Shown: positions 1-6,640, counted from the stretch's first letter. The stretch: 12,219 bases of DNA from Baffinella frigidus (GCA_026770585.1 MU646330.1:1309727-1321945), one strand, 5' to 3'. Program-made: numbers and translations. Notes: generated by a model from the letters alone, not told the origin.

Positions 1-168
1 GGGGGGGGGGCGAGAGCAGCGAGAGCAGCGAAGCCGAGGGTTAAGAAGCGCAGCGAGCGATTTTACTGTTGTTTTTAAATATTAGGAACGAAAAGACGTC
101 CGTTCCCCCTCCTGGTCTTACCTGTTAAGAAGGAAAAGGCAAAAGCGTTTTCAGACTACTCGCACTTT
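1..168. other. Gene-free left edge
   Basis: The window opens with a G10 run and a short tandem of CGAGAGCAG (two units, 11-28). No reading frame, RNA gene or clear repeat structure is visible after that. A G-run exactly at the edge may be the arm of another foldback element cut by the window boundary, because the foldbacks further right contain G7-G12 runs. Confidence 0.4.
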
Positions 169-193
169 AACTTATGAGCAAGGTGCCCCTGTA
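169..193. mobile_element. Solo right end of a family-1 foldback element
   Basis: The stretch reads CTTATGAGCAAGGTGCCCCTGTA, the mutated right terminus of the family described at 192-308. No left arm precedes it. It shares its terminal TA with the next element, so it looks like a truncated copy at whose end the next copy sits. Confidence 0.6.
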
Positions 194-308
194 CGTACCT
201 CGCTCATCAGAAACCGCCTCCCCCTAGGACCCTACAGTAGACTTATGCCTAGGGCCCTATGCTGGTCCCTAGGAGGGGGGTCTTTCTTATGAGCAAGGTA
301 CCCCTGTA
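192..308 (+). mobile_element. Family-1 foldback element, copy A (TIR decayed)
   Basis: Inverted-repeat element without coding capacity. The left arm has ACCTCGCTCATCAGAAACCG and the right arm TTTCTTATGAGCAAGGTACC, around a core with CCTACAGTAG and GCCTAGGGCCCTATG. The first bases of the left end have lost the CAGGGG seen in other copies. TA bounds both ends. Its right-hand TA is also the left-hand TA of the unrelated foldback that follows. The structure suits a non-autonomous DNA transposon (MITE/foldback class). No transposase is present in the window. Confidence 0.75.
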
Positions 309-489
309 CCACACGAGGCCAACCAGGCGAACAGAATAAAAGCGACTTTTAAAGTTTTGTACTGAAATGGTCACGTGTCGCGGCGCTGAGCGCCGCGACT
401 TGTGTAAAGTCGATGCTTTTCATCTCAAAATTACTACACACGTTGACAATCGACTTTTATTCTGTTCGCATAGGTAGCCTCGTGTGGTA
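307..489. mobile_element. Distinct foldback element with TACCACACGAGGC ends
   Basis: A 183 bp inverted repeat unrelated to its neighbours. The arms pair TACCACACGAGGC (307-319) with GCCTCGTGTGGTA (477-489), and GGCGAACAGAATAAAAG (326-342) with its complement at 454-469 (one base shorter). Near the centre is a perfect hairpin, arms GTCGCGGCGCT and AGCGCCGCGAC (377-399). Both ends are bounded by TA, as in the CAGGGG family, which suggests the same TA-targeting class with different terminal sequences. No protein-coding capacity is visible. Confidence 0.7.
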
Positions 490-543
490 GCGGAACGCGG
501 CTCCTTTGGCTGCTGAGGGGTGCTATTGAAGCCATTGGAGCTT

Positions 544-666
544 GACAGGGGTACCTCGCTCACAAGAAACCGCCGCGCCCACCTAGGACCACCATAGGAC
601 CCTAGGCATAGGCCTACTGTAGGGTCCTAAGGGGCAGAGTTTTCTTCTGAGCGAGGTACCACTGTA
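544..666 (-). mobile_element. Family-1 foldback element, copy B (reverse orientation)
   Basis: The termini are CAGGGGTACCTCGCTC and GAGCGAGGTACCACTG. The asymmetric core reads CCACCATAGG, CCTAGGCATAGG, CTACTGTAGGG, the reverse complement of the core in copies A, C and D. This copy therefore sits in the opposite orientation. Its left flank is GA instead of TA; its right TA is shared with copy C. Confidence 0.85.
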
Positions 667-787
667 CAGGGGTACCTCGCTCAAAAGAAACCGTCCCCCC
701 CCAGGACCCTACAGTAGGGCCATGCCTAGGGTCCTATGGTGATCCTAGGGGGGGGGGGCGTTTTCTTATGAGCGAGGTACCCCTGTA
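665..787 (+). mobile_element. Family-1 foldback element, copy C
   Basis: A complete 123 bp copy. It begins TACAGGGGTACCTCGCTC and ends GAGCGAGGTACCCCTGTA. The core holds CCTACAGTAGGGCCATGCC and GGGTCCTATGGTG between C-rich and G-rich arms. It abuts copy B directly at a shared TA, with no spacer. Confidence 0.9.
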
Positions 788-807
788 ATGCGGGAGGCCG
801 ACGGATC

Positions 808-929
808 TACAGGGGTACCTCGCTCATAAGAAACCGCGCGCCCCTAGGGCCCTACAGTAGGCCCATGCCTAGGGCCCTATGGTGACCCTAGGGGGGGGGG
901 CAGTTTCTTAGGAGCGAGGTACCCCTGTA
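808..929 (+). mobile_element. Family-1 foldback element, copy D
   Basis: A complete 122 bp copy with TACAGGGGTACCTCGCTCAT at the left and GAGCGAGGTACCCCTGTA at the right. The core GGGCCCTACAGTAGGCCCAT is followed by GCCTAGGGCCCTATGG. It is separated from copy C by only about 20 bp of unique sequence. Confidence 0.9.
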
Positions 930-970
930 GCCTCTGCGGTGGTCATACATGGCGGCCGTGTTGCTGTCTC

Positions 971-1300
971 GAGGGAGGACATTGGAGGGAAGACAATCGA
1001 GGGAGGATATTTGGGAGGACATTCGAGGACATTCGGGTGAGGATATTCGGGGGAGGATATTCGAAGGAGGATGTTCGAGTGAGGACATGTGGGGGAGGAC
1101 ATTGGAGGGAGGACATTGGGGAGGACATTTGAGGGAGGATGTTGGGAGGACATTCTCGAAGATATTCGAGGGAGGACACTGGGGAGGATATTCGAGGAAG
1201 GACGTTCGGGAGGACATTCGAGGGAGGACATTCGAGGACTTTCGGAGAAGGATATTCGATGGAGGACATTCGATGGAGGACATTAGGGGGAGGGAGGACT
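971..1300. repeat. Purine-rich minisatellite, ~14 bp unit
   Basis: Some 23 degenerate tandem units of roughly GGGAGGACATTCGA cover about 330 bp, with unit lengths of 12-15 bp and common variants GATATTCG and GATGTTCG. The plus strand is almost pyrimidine-free apart from the ATTCG part. Open frames on both strands over this array (Arg/Glu/Asp/Gly-rich on plus, Ser/Pro-rich on minus) follow from the repeat and are not genes, because the unit length does not preserve one frame. Confidence 0.9.
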
Positions 1301-1401
1301 TGTCGAAGACCTTGGGAATAATCCTGTCTTGTTTCGGATAACTTTTTTTCAGCCACCCCGCTTTCTATTCGCCTGGTTGCCGTTGGCACTATCTAACTAT
1401 G

Positions 1402-1530
1402 TACAGGGGTTCCTCGCTCATAAGAAACCGCCCCCCCCCTAGGACCACCGTACAGCTGTAGGGCCATAGGCATGGTCCTACTGTAGGGTCCTAGGGGGGG
1501 TCGGTTTCTTCTGAGCGAGGTACCCCTGTA
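1402..1530 (-). mobile_element. Family-1 foldback element, copy E (reverse orientation)
   Basis: A complete copy of about 129 bp with TACAGGGG at the left and ACCCCTGTA at the right. The core order (GGACCACCGTACAG, GGCCATAGGCATGG, CTACTGTAGGGTCC) matches copy B and is opposite to the others. A stray TACAGGGG at 1550-1557 just to its right looks like another broken terminus. Confidence 0.88.
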
Positions 1531-2130
1531 CATGCACCGTAGTCTGTCGTACAGGGGTTAGCCCGTCGAACTTCAACTGCGCTCTCGTCCCTGCTGTTAT
1601 CCCGTACGTGCCCATGGGGTGAATATTCACCGTAACTGGCCCTAGGCAGGTCCTAGGGCCCTACAGTGTACCGTACATGTGGGGCGTATGAGCCTACTGG
1701 GCACTTGAGGGATAGACTCAACACCTGAGCAGTGTGGGTGTGCCCACGTTGCAAGACCACACCCGCTGACAAGGCACACGCAAGGCAGCTTGATGACTGC
1801 GAGGAAAGACGGAGCGAGGCACGCGGCCTTCTCAGAAATGAATTTATTAATAGGATCAACAGGAAAACACAGAGTTGAACTCTCACACTTAAGATAAGGG
1901 TGCGCAAGCGCGAGGACAGAGACAGGGAGGCCTCTGGTGCAAGAACACACCCTCGTCCCTGCGGTTTCAGTGGAGTGAAAGAGGCGAGAGAGACGCCAAA
2001 CAATCGGGAGGGACGAGCGAGGGAGGAGGCCTTCTGCGCAAGTGCGGTAAGCACTGAGGCACACTCGCAGTGGTGCAAGGCGCGAGACAGCGAGCGAGGG
2101 GCGCGTCCGAGGACACAATCATTGAGCTTG
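1531..2130. other. Region without a convincing gene
   Basis: Only fragments of foldback core are recognisable (CCTAGGCAGGTCCTAGGGCC near 1640, with CCTACAGTGTAC after it). Two overlapping minus-strand frames of 140-160 codons and one plus-strand frame of 124 codons cross 1642-2274. None resembles a known family, and they lie downstream of the H1-type gene's 3' signals. A minus-strand AATAAAT at about 1849-1855 could be a second, distal poly(A) signal for that gene. Confidence 0.4.
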
Positions 2131-2136
2131 CTTCAC

Positions 2137-2142
2137 TTTATT
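2137..2142 (-). terminator. Poly(A) signal of the H1-like gene
   Basis: On the minus strand the sequence reads AATAATAAAGTG, with AATAAA at these bases, about 65 nt past the histone-type stem-loop and about 150 nt past the stop codon. The H4 gene has the same AATAATAAAG context at 3820-3829, so the two genes share both 3' signals. Confidence 0.65.
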
Positions 2143-2155
2143 ATTCACTTTCGCA

Positions 2156-2204
2156 GCGGTCGCGTGGAGTCGAACCACGCGCCAGCACCAGCTTGCCGGA
2201 CCGC
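2156..2204 (-). other. tRNA T-arm-like hairpin in the H1 3' UTR
   Basis: On the minus strand this region has the Pol III B-box consensus GGTTCGACTCC (2166-2176) inside a 7 bp stem with a 7 nt TTCGACT loop. A further outer stem (GCGGTC with GACCGC) closes it. It resembles a T-arm with part of an acceptor stem. Only about 49 nt lie between the outer arms, so D and anticodon arms are missing and this is not a tRNA gene. It may be a tRNA-derived relic or a B-box-only TFIIIC site. Confidence 0.4.
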
Positions 2205-2206
2205 TT

Positions 2207-2223
2207 TGGTGTTGAGAACACCT
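2207..2223 (-). terminator. Histone-type 3' stem-loop of the H1-like gene
   Basis: The minus-strand sequence GGTGTTCTCAACACC (2208-2222) forms a 6 bp stem with a 3 nt loop, followed by AAAG. It lies about 66 nt after the stop codon. It differs by one loop base from the stem-loop after H4 (GGTGTTTTCAACACC). It resembles the replication-dependent histone mRNA stem-loop bound by SLBP (GG at the stem base, pyrimidine loop, CC close) but is one nucleotide shorter than the 16-nt metazoan consensus. Confidence 0.8.
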
Positions 2224-2288
2224 GTTCAGAAGCGCCGAAGCGCGCTTGCCGAGCGGCACCAGCGGGATGCCTAGGTCTTGCCGCTTAT

Positions 2289-2561
2289 TTACTTCTTGGC
2301 GGCGGCCTTCTTGGCCGGGGACTTCTTGGCCGCCTTCTTCTTGGGAGACTTCTTGGGGGCAGTCTTCTTCGCCGCCACCTTCTTGGGGGACTTGGGCGCG
2401 GCCGCCTTCTTGGGGGACTTGGGCGCGGTCTTCTTGGCAGCGACCTTCTTGGCGGGGGCGGCCTTCTTGGCGGCCGTCTTCTTGGCGGGGGCGGCCTTCT
2501 TGACGGCCGTGGCCTTCTTGGCGACAACGGGCTTCTTCACGGCGGACTTCTTGGCGGGCAT
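2289..2561 (-). CDS. Histone H1-like protein (lysine-rich tail type)
   Basis: This 90-residue protein is about 39% lysine, the rest mostly Ala, Pro, Ser, Thr and Val. It is built from AAKK and AVKK steps, with SPKK at residues 49, 58 and 72 and SPAKK at 81. SPKK repeats are DNA minor-groove binding and CDK-target motifs typical of linker-histone tails. There is no winged-helix globular domain, so it corresponds to the C-terminal half of a standard H1, as in the tail-only H1 proteins of kinetoplastids and some other protists. The likely role is linker-DNA binding and chromatin compaction in the nucleus. Support comes from its divergent partner H4, the histone stem-loop and the poly(A) signal. 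The start used is the first ATG of the frame; an out-of-frame ATG lies 19 nt upstream and could be removed if CCCCGCAG just before the start is a splice acceptor. Other possibilities are an HC-like basic protein or an H1 whose globular exon is missed. Confidence 0.8.
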   Translation of the reverse strand: MPAKKSAVKKPVVAKKATAVKKAAPAKKTAAKKAAPAKKVAAKKTAPKSPKKAAAPKSPKKVAAKKTAPKKSPKKKAAKKSPAKKAAAKK

Positions 2562-2973
2562 TCTGCGGGGCGCGCACCATGGTCAGATTGCGCGGCCAGG
2601 CAGGACATGCAGACTGGCAGTGGCAGGAGCAGGCGCAGTGAGCAGGCAGGATGCTGCAGGAGTCGCATGCGCCCCGCCCCTGGTGCCCGTGCCCCCCCCC
2701 AAAGCCAGCTGTGTTTGGGTTGTGTGAGGGCGCGGGCGTGGCACGGAGCGAGTGAGGGCCCTGGGGCCGTGCAGAGTTCCAGACCGTGCTCAGGGTCGAC
2801 CACGGCGCGGCGCACGGGTGCGCTGGGGCCGAGGGGGGGCGGGGGAGGATCGTGCGCGAACCTGAGATGTGTGCAGGAGAGACCGGAGGCGTTCCGCCCT
2901 GCGACCTTTCATGGCTTGAAAAAATGAGACCCCGGGATGCCTCCCGGCTGGGGCTGGGGTCTAACATCACTAC

Positions 2974-3028
2974 CTACAAGCATTGTAGAGCACATCTGCG
3001 GTACAGATATTCTTTACAATGATTGTAA
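2974..3028. promoter_or_regulatory. Symmetric triple-dyad element
   Basis: Three 15 bp dyads are evenly spaced by 5 bp: CTACAAGCATTGTAG (2974-2988), ATCTGCGGTACAGAT (2994-3008) and TTACAATGATTGTAA (3014-3028). The outer two share the half-site TACAANNNTTGTA, so the whole 55 bp block is nearly palindromic around position 3001. Its place between divergent histone genes suggests a binding site for dimeric regulators serving both promoters. I do not recognise the motif from known histone promoter elements. Confidence 0.7.
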
Positions 3029-3034
3029 CTGTAA

Positions 3035-3045
3035 GGATTTGAACC
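3035..3045 (-). other. Isolated Pol III B-box consensus
   Basis: The minus strand reads GGTTCAAATCC, an exact match to the GGTTCRANTCC B-box. The flanks do not form a T-stem and no A-box is visible at tRNA spacing, so this is not a tRNA. It lies 7 bp from the triple-dyad element. Confidence 0.35.
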
Positions 3046-3064
3046 AGTCCCAGCCTGGCGATTC

Positions 3065-3073
3065 GGCGGGAAA
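3065..3073. promoter_or_regulatory. E2F-like site
   Basis: GGCGGGAAA is the reverse complement of TTTCCCGCC, a classic E2F/DP binding sequence found in S-phase gene promoters including plant histone genes. It lies about 250 bp upstream of the H4 start and 500 bp upstream of the H1-like start. A 9 bp match can occur by chance in GC-rich DNA, so context is the main support. Confidence 0.5.
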
Positions 3074-3245
3074 AAACTGCAGAATCCGGCCTCGCGCGGG
3101 GCCCGCCTTGCGCATTTTTTTGCTCGTCGTTGGAGCCATTTGAGTTTCTGGGGCGGCTTATTCGGGGATTGGGTTGCCGGCGGAGCGCCCGGTTTCGGGG
3201 GGCCCGCTGAGGGCATTTCAGGGGAGCTTCCAAACGACTCAATAG

Positions 3246-3650
<405 letters not shown>

Positions 3651-3686
3651 GCGCCAAACCAACGCAAGACGCACGTCTCTGCTGAC

Positions 3687-3703
3687 TGGTGTTTTCAACA
3701 CCA
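3687..3703 (+). terminator. Histone-type 3' stem-loop of H4
   Basis: TGGTGTT-TTC-AACACCA forms a 7 bp stem with a 3 nt loop (or a shorter stem with a 5 nt loop), followed by CAAAGGG. Position and shape fit the SLBP-bound stem-loop of replication-dependent histone mRNAs. The near-identical copy after the H1-like gene shows it is functional signal and not coincidence. Confidence 0.88.
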
Positions 3704-3822
3704 CAAAGGGCCTCGCTGGCGCGCCGGCTGCTGTCTGCCTCCTTTCATAGGGCACGGCGACCGTGTGTCGATTCAATTTCGACTAGGCTCTCTCGCGAGC
3801 TTCCTGGGTGGTGGTTGCAAAT

Positions 3823-3828
3823 AATAAA
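3823..3828 (+). terminator. Poly(A) signal of H4
   Basis: AATAAA within AATAATAAAG, about 120 nt after the stem-loop. The same ten bases occur after the H1-like gene. Both genes may therefore be able to make stem-loop-ended and polyadenylated mRNAs. Confidence 0.6.
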
Positions 3829-3829
3829 G

Positions 3830-4198
3830 CGACCTTCTCCGGTACTCGATGCTCTCGTGTCTGCCCCGCTACGCCTCTTAGACTTGGAATGCGCCTGCTT
3901 CACTGCGCGTGCACTGCTCCCTTACCTGGTGCGAGCAGAGGTTTGCTCGCACAGACAGGAGTGAATCGTGATCAAGGACACGCACCGCCAAGCGCCCTAC
4001 AGTGGGTTTATGCTAGGAACCTAGGAACCACGCTGGGTGCGGTCTTGTCGTTCGCGAGTAACCCCAAGTACAGATACATCAGTACATGCAAACCTCCGTC
4101 CTTGCACCGGAGAGCAGCGTTGATAAAACAGCACCAAATCCGATATGGGTGGTCAAGCTCTGAATTTTTGCAACCGAGATGTCCCTGTACGGACGAGA
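3830..4198. other. Intergenic region with an eroded foldback core
   Basis: No gene is supported. CCCTACAGTGGGTTTATGCT, followed by AGGAACCTAGGAACC (about 3992-4030), resembles the core of the family-1 foldbacks with its arms decayed beyond recognition. The remainder is unique sequence. Confidence 0.4.
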
Positions 4199-4340
4199 TA
4201 CAGGGGTACCTCGCTCCTAAGAAACAGCCCCCCCCCTAGGACCCTACATGTACAGTAGGACCATGCCTAGGGTCCTAGGGTGGTCCTAGGGGGGGGGCGG
4301 TTTCTTATGAGCGAGGTACCCCTGTACCCCTGTACCCCTG
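4199..4340 (+). mobile_element. Family-1 foldback element, copy F, with reiterated end
   Basis: A complete copy (4199-4326), TACAGGGGTACCTCGCTC at the left and GAGCGAGGTACCCCTGTA at the right. The core is CCTACATGTACAGTAGGACC then ATGCCTAGGGTCC. The last 8 bp are reiterated, so the right end reads TACCCCTG three times. The left flank is an ATA next to GACGAGA. Confidence 0.9.
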
Positions 4341-4427
4341 CAAGGGTCCACGTTGGCGTAAGCTGTAACGTCTTGCTGTCGCGCAGGTCCAGTACACGGG
4401 TTACATGCACTCGCAAAAGTGTACCTG

Positions 4428-4540
4428 TACAGGGGTACCTCGCGCATAAGAAACCGCGCCCCCCTAGGACCCTACAGTAGGGGCCCTATGGTGGTCCTAG
4501 AGAGGGGGGGGCGGTTTCTTATGAGCGAGGTACCCCTGTA
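4428..4540 (+). mobile_element. Family-1 foldback element, copy G (core deletion)
   Basis: Both termini are intact with flanking TA. The core runs from CCTACAGTAGGGGCCCTATGG straight on, having lost about 10 bp (the GCCATGCCTA part) present in other copies. Orientation is the same as copy F, about 100 bp away. Confidence 0.88.
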
Positions 4541-4677
4541 GTACAGGGCTTGCTCGAAGTTGAGGTCTGCATTTTGAGACAATCAGTGTGCGGACCTTGA
4601 ATAATTACATGTAAGGTCCACATCGGAGTAACCAGTGTGACCTTCTTTTGTGTGGCCTGATCTTCGAGTAAGCACTG

Positions 4678-4709
4678 TACAGGGGTACAGGGGTACAGGG
4701 GTACAGGAG
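4678..4709 (+). repeat. Reiterated transposon tip (TACAGGGG)4
   Basis: Three perfect TACAGGGG units and one TACAGGAG lie immediately before TACCTCGCTCATAAG. They are extra copies of the first 8 bp of the foldback terminus, mirroring the reiteration at the right end of copy F. Confidence 0.85.
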
Positions 4710-5158
4710 TACCTCGCTCATAAGAAAGGGGGTTCTGAAAACGCCCGCCGTCTCTTTCTCAACATTAAGACATGCAGGGAAAGTGACCGCCTGTTCTTTG
4801 TTAAGGCTTGAGAAAAAATGGAAAACGCACGCTCCTTTTCTTAATCCTCGGCCTCTGATCAGCCTCACCGCTGTCGCTGCCTTCGCTGCCCCCCTTTCCC
4901 CCTCGCGCTTGCCCCCCCCCCAAAAAAACCCACTTTCAGATCAATCCTCGTCCGCACTGCTCTCACCTCTCTCACTGCTCTCGCTGCCCTTGCACCCCCC
5001 CCCCCCCCCCTCGGGAAAACGCCCACCTCTTATTTCTTATTTATTGAGGGGGAAAGGGGAGACATCCGCCCGCCCTTTCTTGGACTTTCAGAAAGCCACA
5101 CCTCCGAAACGTCCTGTTTATCATAAGAGTTGTTTCTTATGAGCGAGGCACCCTTGTA
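4702..5158. mobile_element. 457 bp element sharing only the family-1 termini
   Basis: The left TIR TACAGGAGTACCTCGCTCAT (4702-4721, continuing AAGAAA to 4727) pairs with the right TIR TTTCTTATGAGCGAGG then CACCCTTGTA (5133-5158). The 400 bp between them lacks the short foldback core and is pyrimidine-rich, with a C18 run near 4996. The open frame within it is low-complexity and not credible as a protein. It could be a longer, internally different family member, or two solo ends bracketing host DNA. Confidence 0.5.
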
Positions 5159-5280
5159 TGTGTTAAGAACTTACAGGAGTACTTTACGTTCGCGTTGTCT
5201 CAACTCCGTCACACCGTAGTGCCATACCGCCAACGAACGCACGATTTACGCAAGCGCTGCATTGTGAAAAATTTATGAGC

Positions 5281-5300
5281 TCACAGGGGCGCCTCGTTCA
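5281..5300. mobile_element. Truncated family-1 left end
   Basis: TCACAGGGGCGCCTCGTTCA is a mutated left terminus abutting the TACAGGGG of copy I directly. It indicates an insertion of copy I into, or next to, an older copy. Confidence 0.55.
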
Positions 5301-5421
5301 TACAGGGGTACCTCGCTCATAAGAAACCGCCCCCCCCTAGGACCCTACAGTAGGACCATGCCTAGGGTCCTATGGTGGTCCTAGGGGGGGGGCGGTTTCT
5401 TATGAGCGAGGTACCCCTGTA
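5301..5421 (+). mobile_element. Family-1 foldback element, copy I
   Basis: The best-preserved copy: 121 bp, matching arms with C7 and G9 runs, TACAGGGGTACCTCGCTCAT at the left and GAGCGAGGTACCCCTGTA at the right. The core is CCTACAGTAGGACCATGCC then TAGGGTCCTATGGTGG. It is suitable as the family reference. Confidence 0.92.
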
Positions 5422-5434
5422 AAGAAAAGTTCTG

Positions 5435-5525
5435 AAGCACTGGACGCAGAGGTTCGACTTGAAGTCTGTTTTACCTCGCTCATAAGAAAGCGCCACCCCC
5501 CCTACAGGGGTGTCTGGGCTAAGAA
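5435..5525. repeat. Direct repeat, left copy (chimeric transposon junction)
   Basis: This ~90 bp block recurs at 5664-5754 with a constant offset of 229. It runs from AAGCACTGGACGCAGAGG, through a family-1 arm that has lost its CAGGGG tip (TTACCTCGCTCATAAG), into a family-2 terminus (CTACAGGGGTGTCTGGGCTA). The repeated unit is thus a junction between two element families. Confidence 0.8.
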
Positions 5526-5604
5526 GGATACCCTTTAGCCGGTTTCTGCCGCGATCCTCTGCACCGGGGGGCCTGAATGTGATCCGAAAGGAAGCATGGC
5601 TTTT

Positions 5605-5666
5605 CTGCAGAACCAGTTCTGGTGTCCGCCTATGTTGGGAGCTCGAAGAACCTAAAGGACCTAAAG
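5605..5666 (+). repeat. Outer inverted repeat, left arm
   Basis: About 62 bp, including GTGTCCGCCTATGTTGGGAG then CTCGAAGAACCTAAAGGACC. It is nearly identical to the reverse complement of 6399-6460. The two arms bracket the whole family-2 palindrome. A shorter, more diverged copy lies at about 6482-6522. Confidence 0.8.
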
Positions 5667-5754
5667 CACTGCACGCAGAGGTTCGACTCGAAGTCTCTTT
5701 TACCTCGCTCATAAGACAGCGCCACCCCCCCTACAGGGGTGTCTGGGCTAAGAA
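5664..5754. repeat. Direct repeat, right copy
   Basis: The second copy of the chimeric junction at 5435-5525. Its family-2 terminus here is the true left end of the large palindrome that follows. Confidence 0.8.
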
Positions 5755-6133
5755 CACGGGTGCTCCGACATCGGTCGGTGCCTGTTTTAAATTTAATACC
5801 AGAGGGTTGACTCAACACAAGATTTAGTCAACCCTCTGGTACTGAATTAAGAAAACGGGGAGCCCAAATCCGGTCTGTGTTCTTAAGTTCTGGTTTCGTA
5901 TTGCCCAGATACCCCTGTAGGACTCCCATAGGGCCCTAGGCATGCAGAGGTATCTGGGCTACAAGAAACCAGAACTTAAGAACACAGACCTGATTTGGGC
6001 CCCCCGTTTTCTTAATTTAGTACCAGAGGGTTGACTAAATCGTGCGTTTAGTAACCCTCTGGCACTAATTTAAGAAAACAGACACCGACTGATGTTGGAT
6101 CACCCGTTTCCTTAAAGCCCAGATACCCCTGTA
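5732..6133. mobile_element. 402 bp nested palindrome (family-2 foldback, two inverted units)
   Basis: Two units of about 190 bp lie head to head. The outer termini are TACAGGGGTGTCTGGGCT (5732-5749) and AGCCCAGATACCCCTGTA (6116-6133). Similar termini meet near the centre around a 24 bp fragment of family-1 core (CCCATAGGGCCCTAGGCATG). Each unit contains its own hairpin: a perfect 16 bp TACCAGAGGGTTGACT stem at 5797-5841, and the same stem slightly diverged at 6021-6065. AACTTAAGAACACAGACC and CCCGTTTTCTTAATT also pair between the arms. The CAGGGGT tip and the TA flanks link it to family 1. There is no coding capacity. Confidence 0.8.
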
Positions 6134-6136
6134 GGC

Positions 6137-6260
6137 CTAGAGGGATGTCTGAGTTGGAAAACCCCATAACTTAAGAACCCGCACCGAATTTGGGTTCTGC
6201 GTGCTCTTAATTGAGTACGGTTTACTTAACTCTCGCATTTAGTCAACCCTCAAGTGCATG
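6137..6260. mobile_element. Truncated third family-2 unit
   Basis: It starts AGAGGGATGTCTGAGTTGG and continues with ACTTAAGAACCCGCACCG, CTCTTAATTGAGTACGG and TTTAGTCAACCCTC, collinear with the unit at 5943-6070 but more diverged. The far end is missing. Confidence 0.65.
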
Positions 6261-6640
6261 TATTACCAACACTACCACCATGTACATGCATGTAACCCCA
6301 CTGAGGCCCAGTGACACGTTCCCACGAACGCAACCGTCAAGGCAACCCCAGGGACCAGCCTCCACCCCGCAGCTCCAAGCGTGCAGCTTCACTGAGACCT
6401 TTGGGTCCTTGAGGTTCTTCGAGCTCCCAACATAGGCGGACACCGGAACTTGTTCTGTAGAGAGGCCGAGCAGGAGACTTGAGGTCCTTTAGGTCCTTCA
6501 GGTTTTAATTTCTCCCAACATGGCCCAACGACACGCCCTTCCGTAGAACGGACTGCAAAGAAAGCATTTCGGTAATGTGTAAAGCACCAAGCCGACCTTG
6601 GGACAACACCGACGTCACAGCGCATCTCCCTTTCATGAAA
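6261..6640. other. Repeat-flanked intergenic region
   Basis: It contains the right arm of the outer inverted repeat (6399-6460) and a weaker repeat of its GGTCCTTTAGGTCCTTCAGG part with CTCCCAACATGG (6482-6522). No gene is supported; a 74-codon plus frame over 6211-6435 is a by-product of the repeat. Confidence 0.5.
6399..6460 (-). repeat. Outer inverted repeat, right arm
   Basis: Reverse-complement partner of 5605-5666, carrying GGTTCTTCGAGCTCCCAAC then ATAGGCGGACACCGG. Confidence 0.8.

Noticed and set aside
192-930. CRISPR-like array, because similar repeats recur at short intervals
   Set aside because: The repeats are palindromic elements of over 110 bp in both orientations with uneven spacing, in a eukaryotic genome; there are no uniform spacers.
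888-1389. Several open frames of 60-148 codons on both strands over the minisatellite
   Set aside because: All follow from the purine-rich 14 bp repeat, which stays open in many frames; composition (Ser/Pro or Arg/Glu/Asp) is repeat-driven and the unit does not keep phase.
2156-2230. A tRNA gene on the minus strand
   Set aside because: The T-arm is good but the distance to a matching 5' acceptor arm is only about 40 nt and there are no D or anticodon arms.
2070-2970. Long frames antisense to or overlapping the H1-like gene (283-285 codons)
   Set aside because: They are shadows of the AAG/GCC-rich H1 sequence, giving Leu/Gly or Phe/Leu-rich products, and lack the histone signals that flank the H1 frame.
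4783-5142. A transposase or other protein inside the 457 bp element
   Set aside because: The only open frame is a low-complexity Pro/Ser/Leu product without catalytic motifs.
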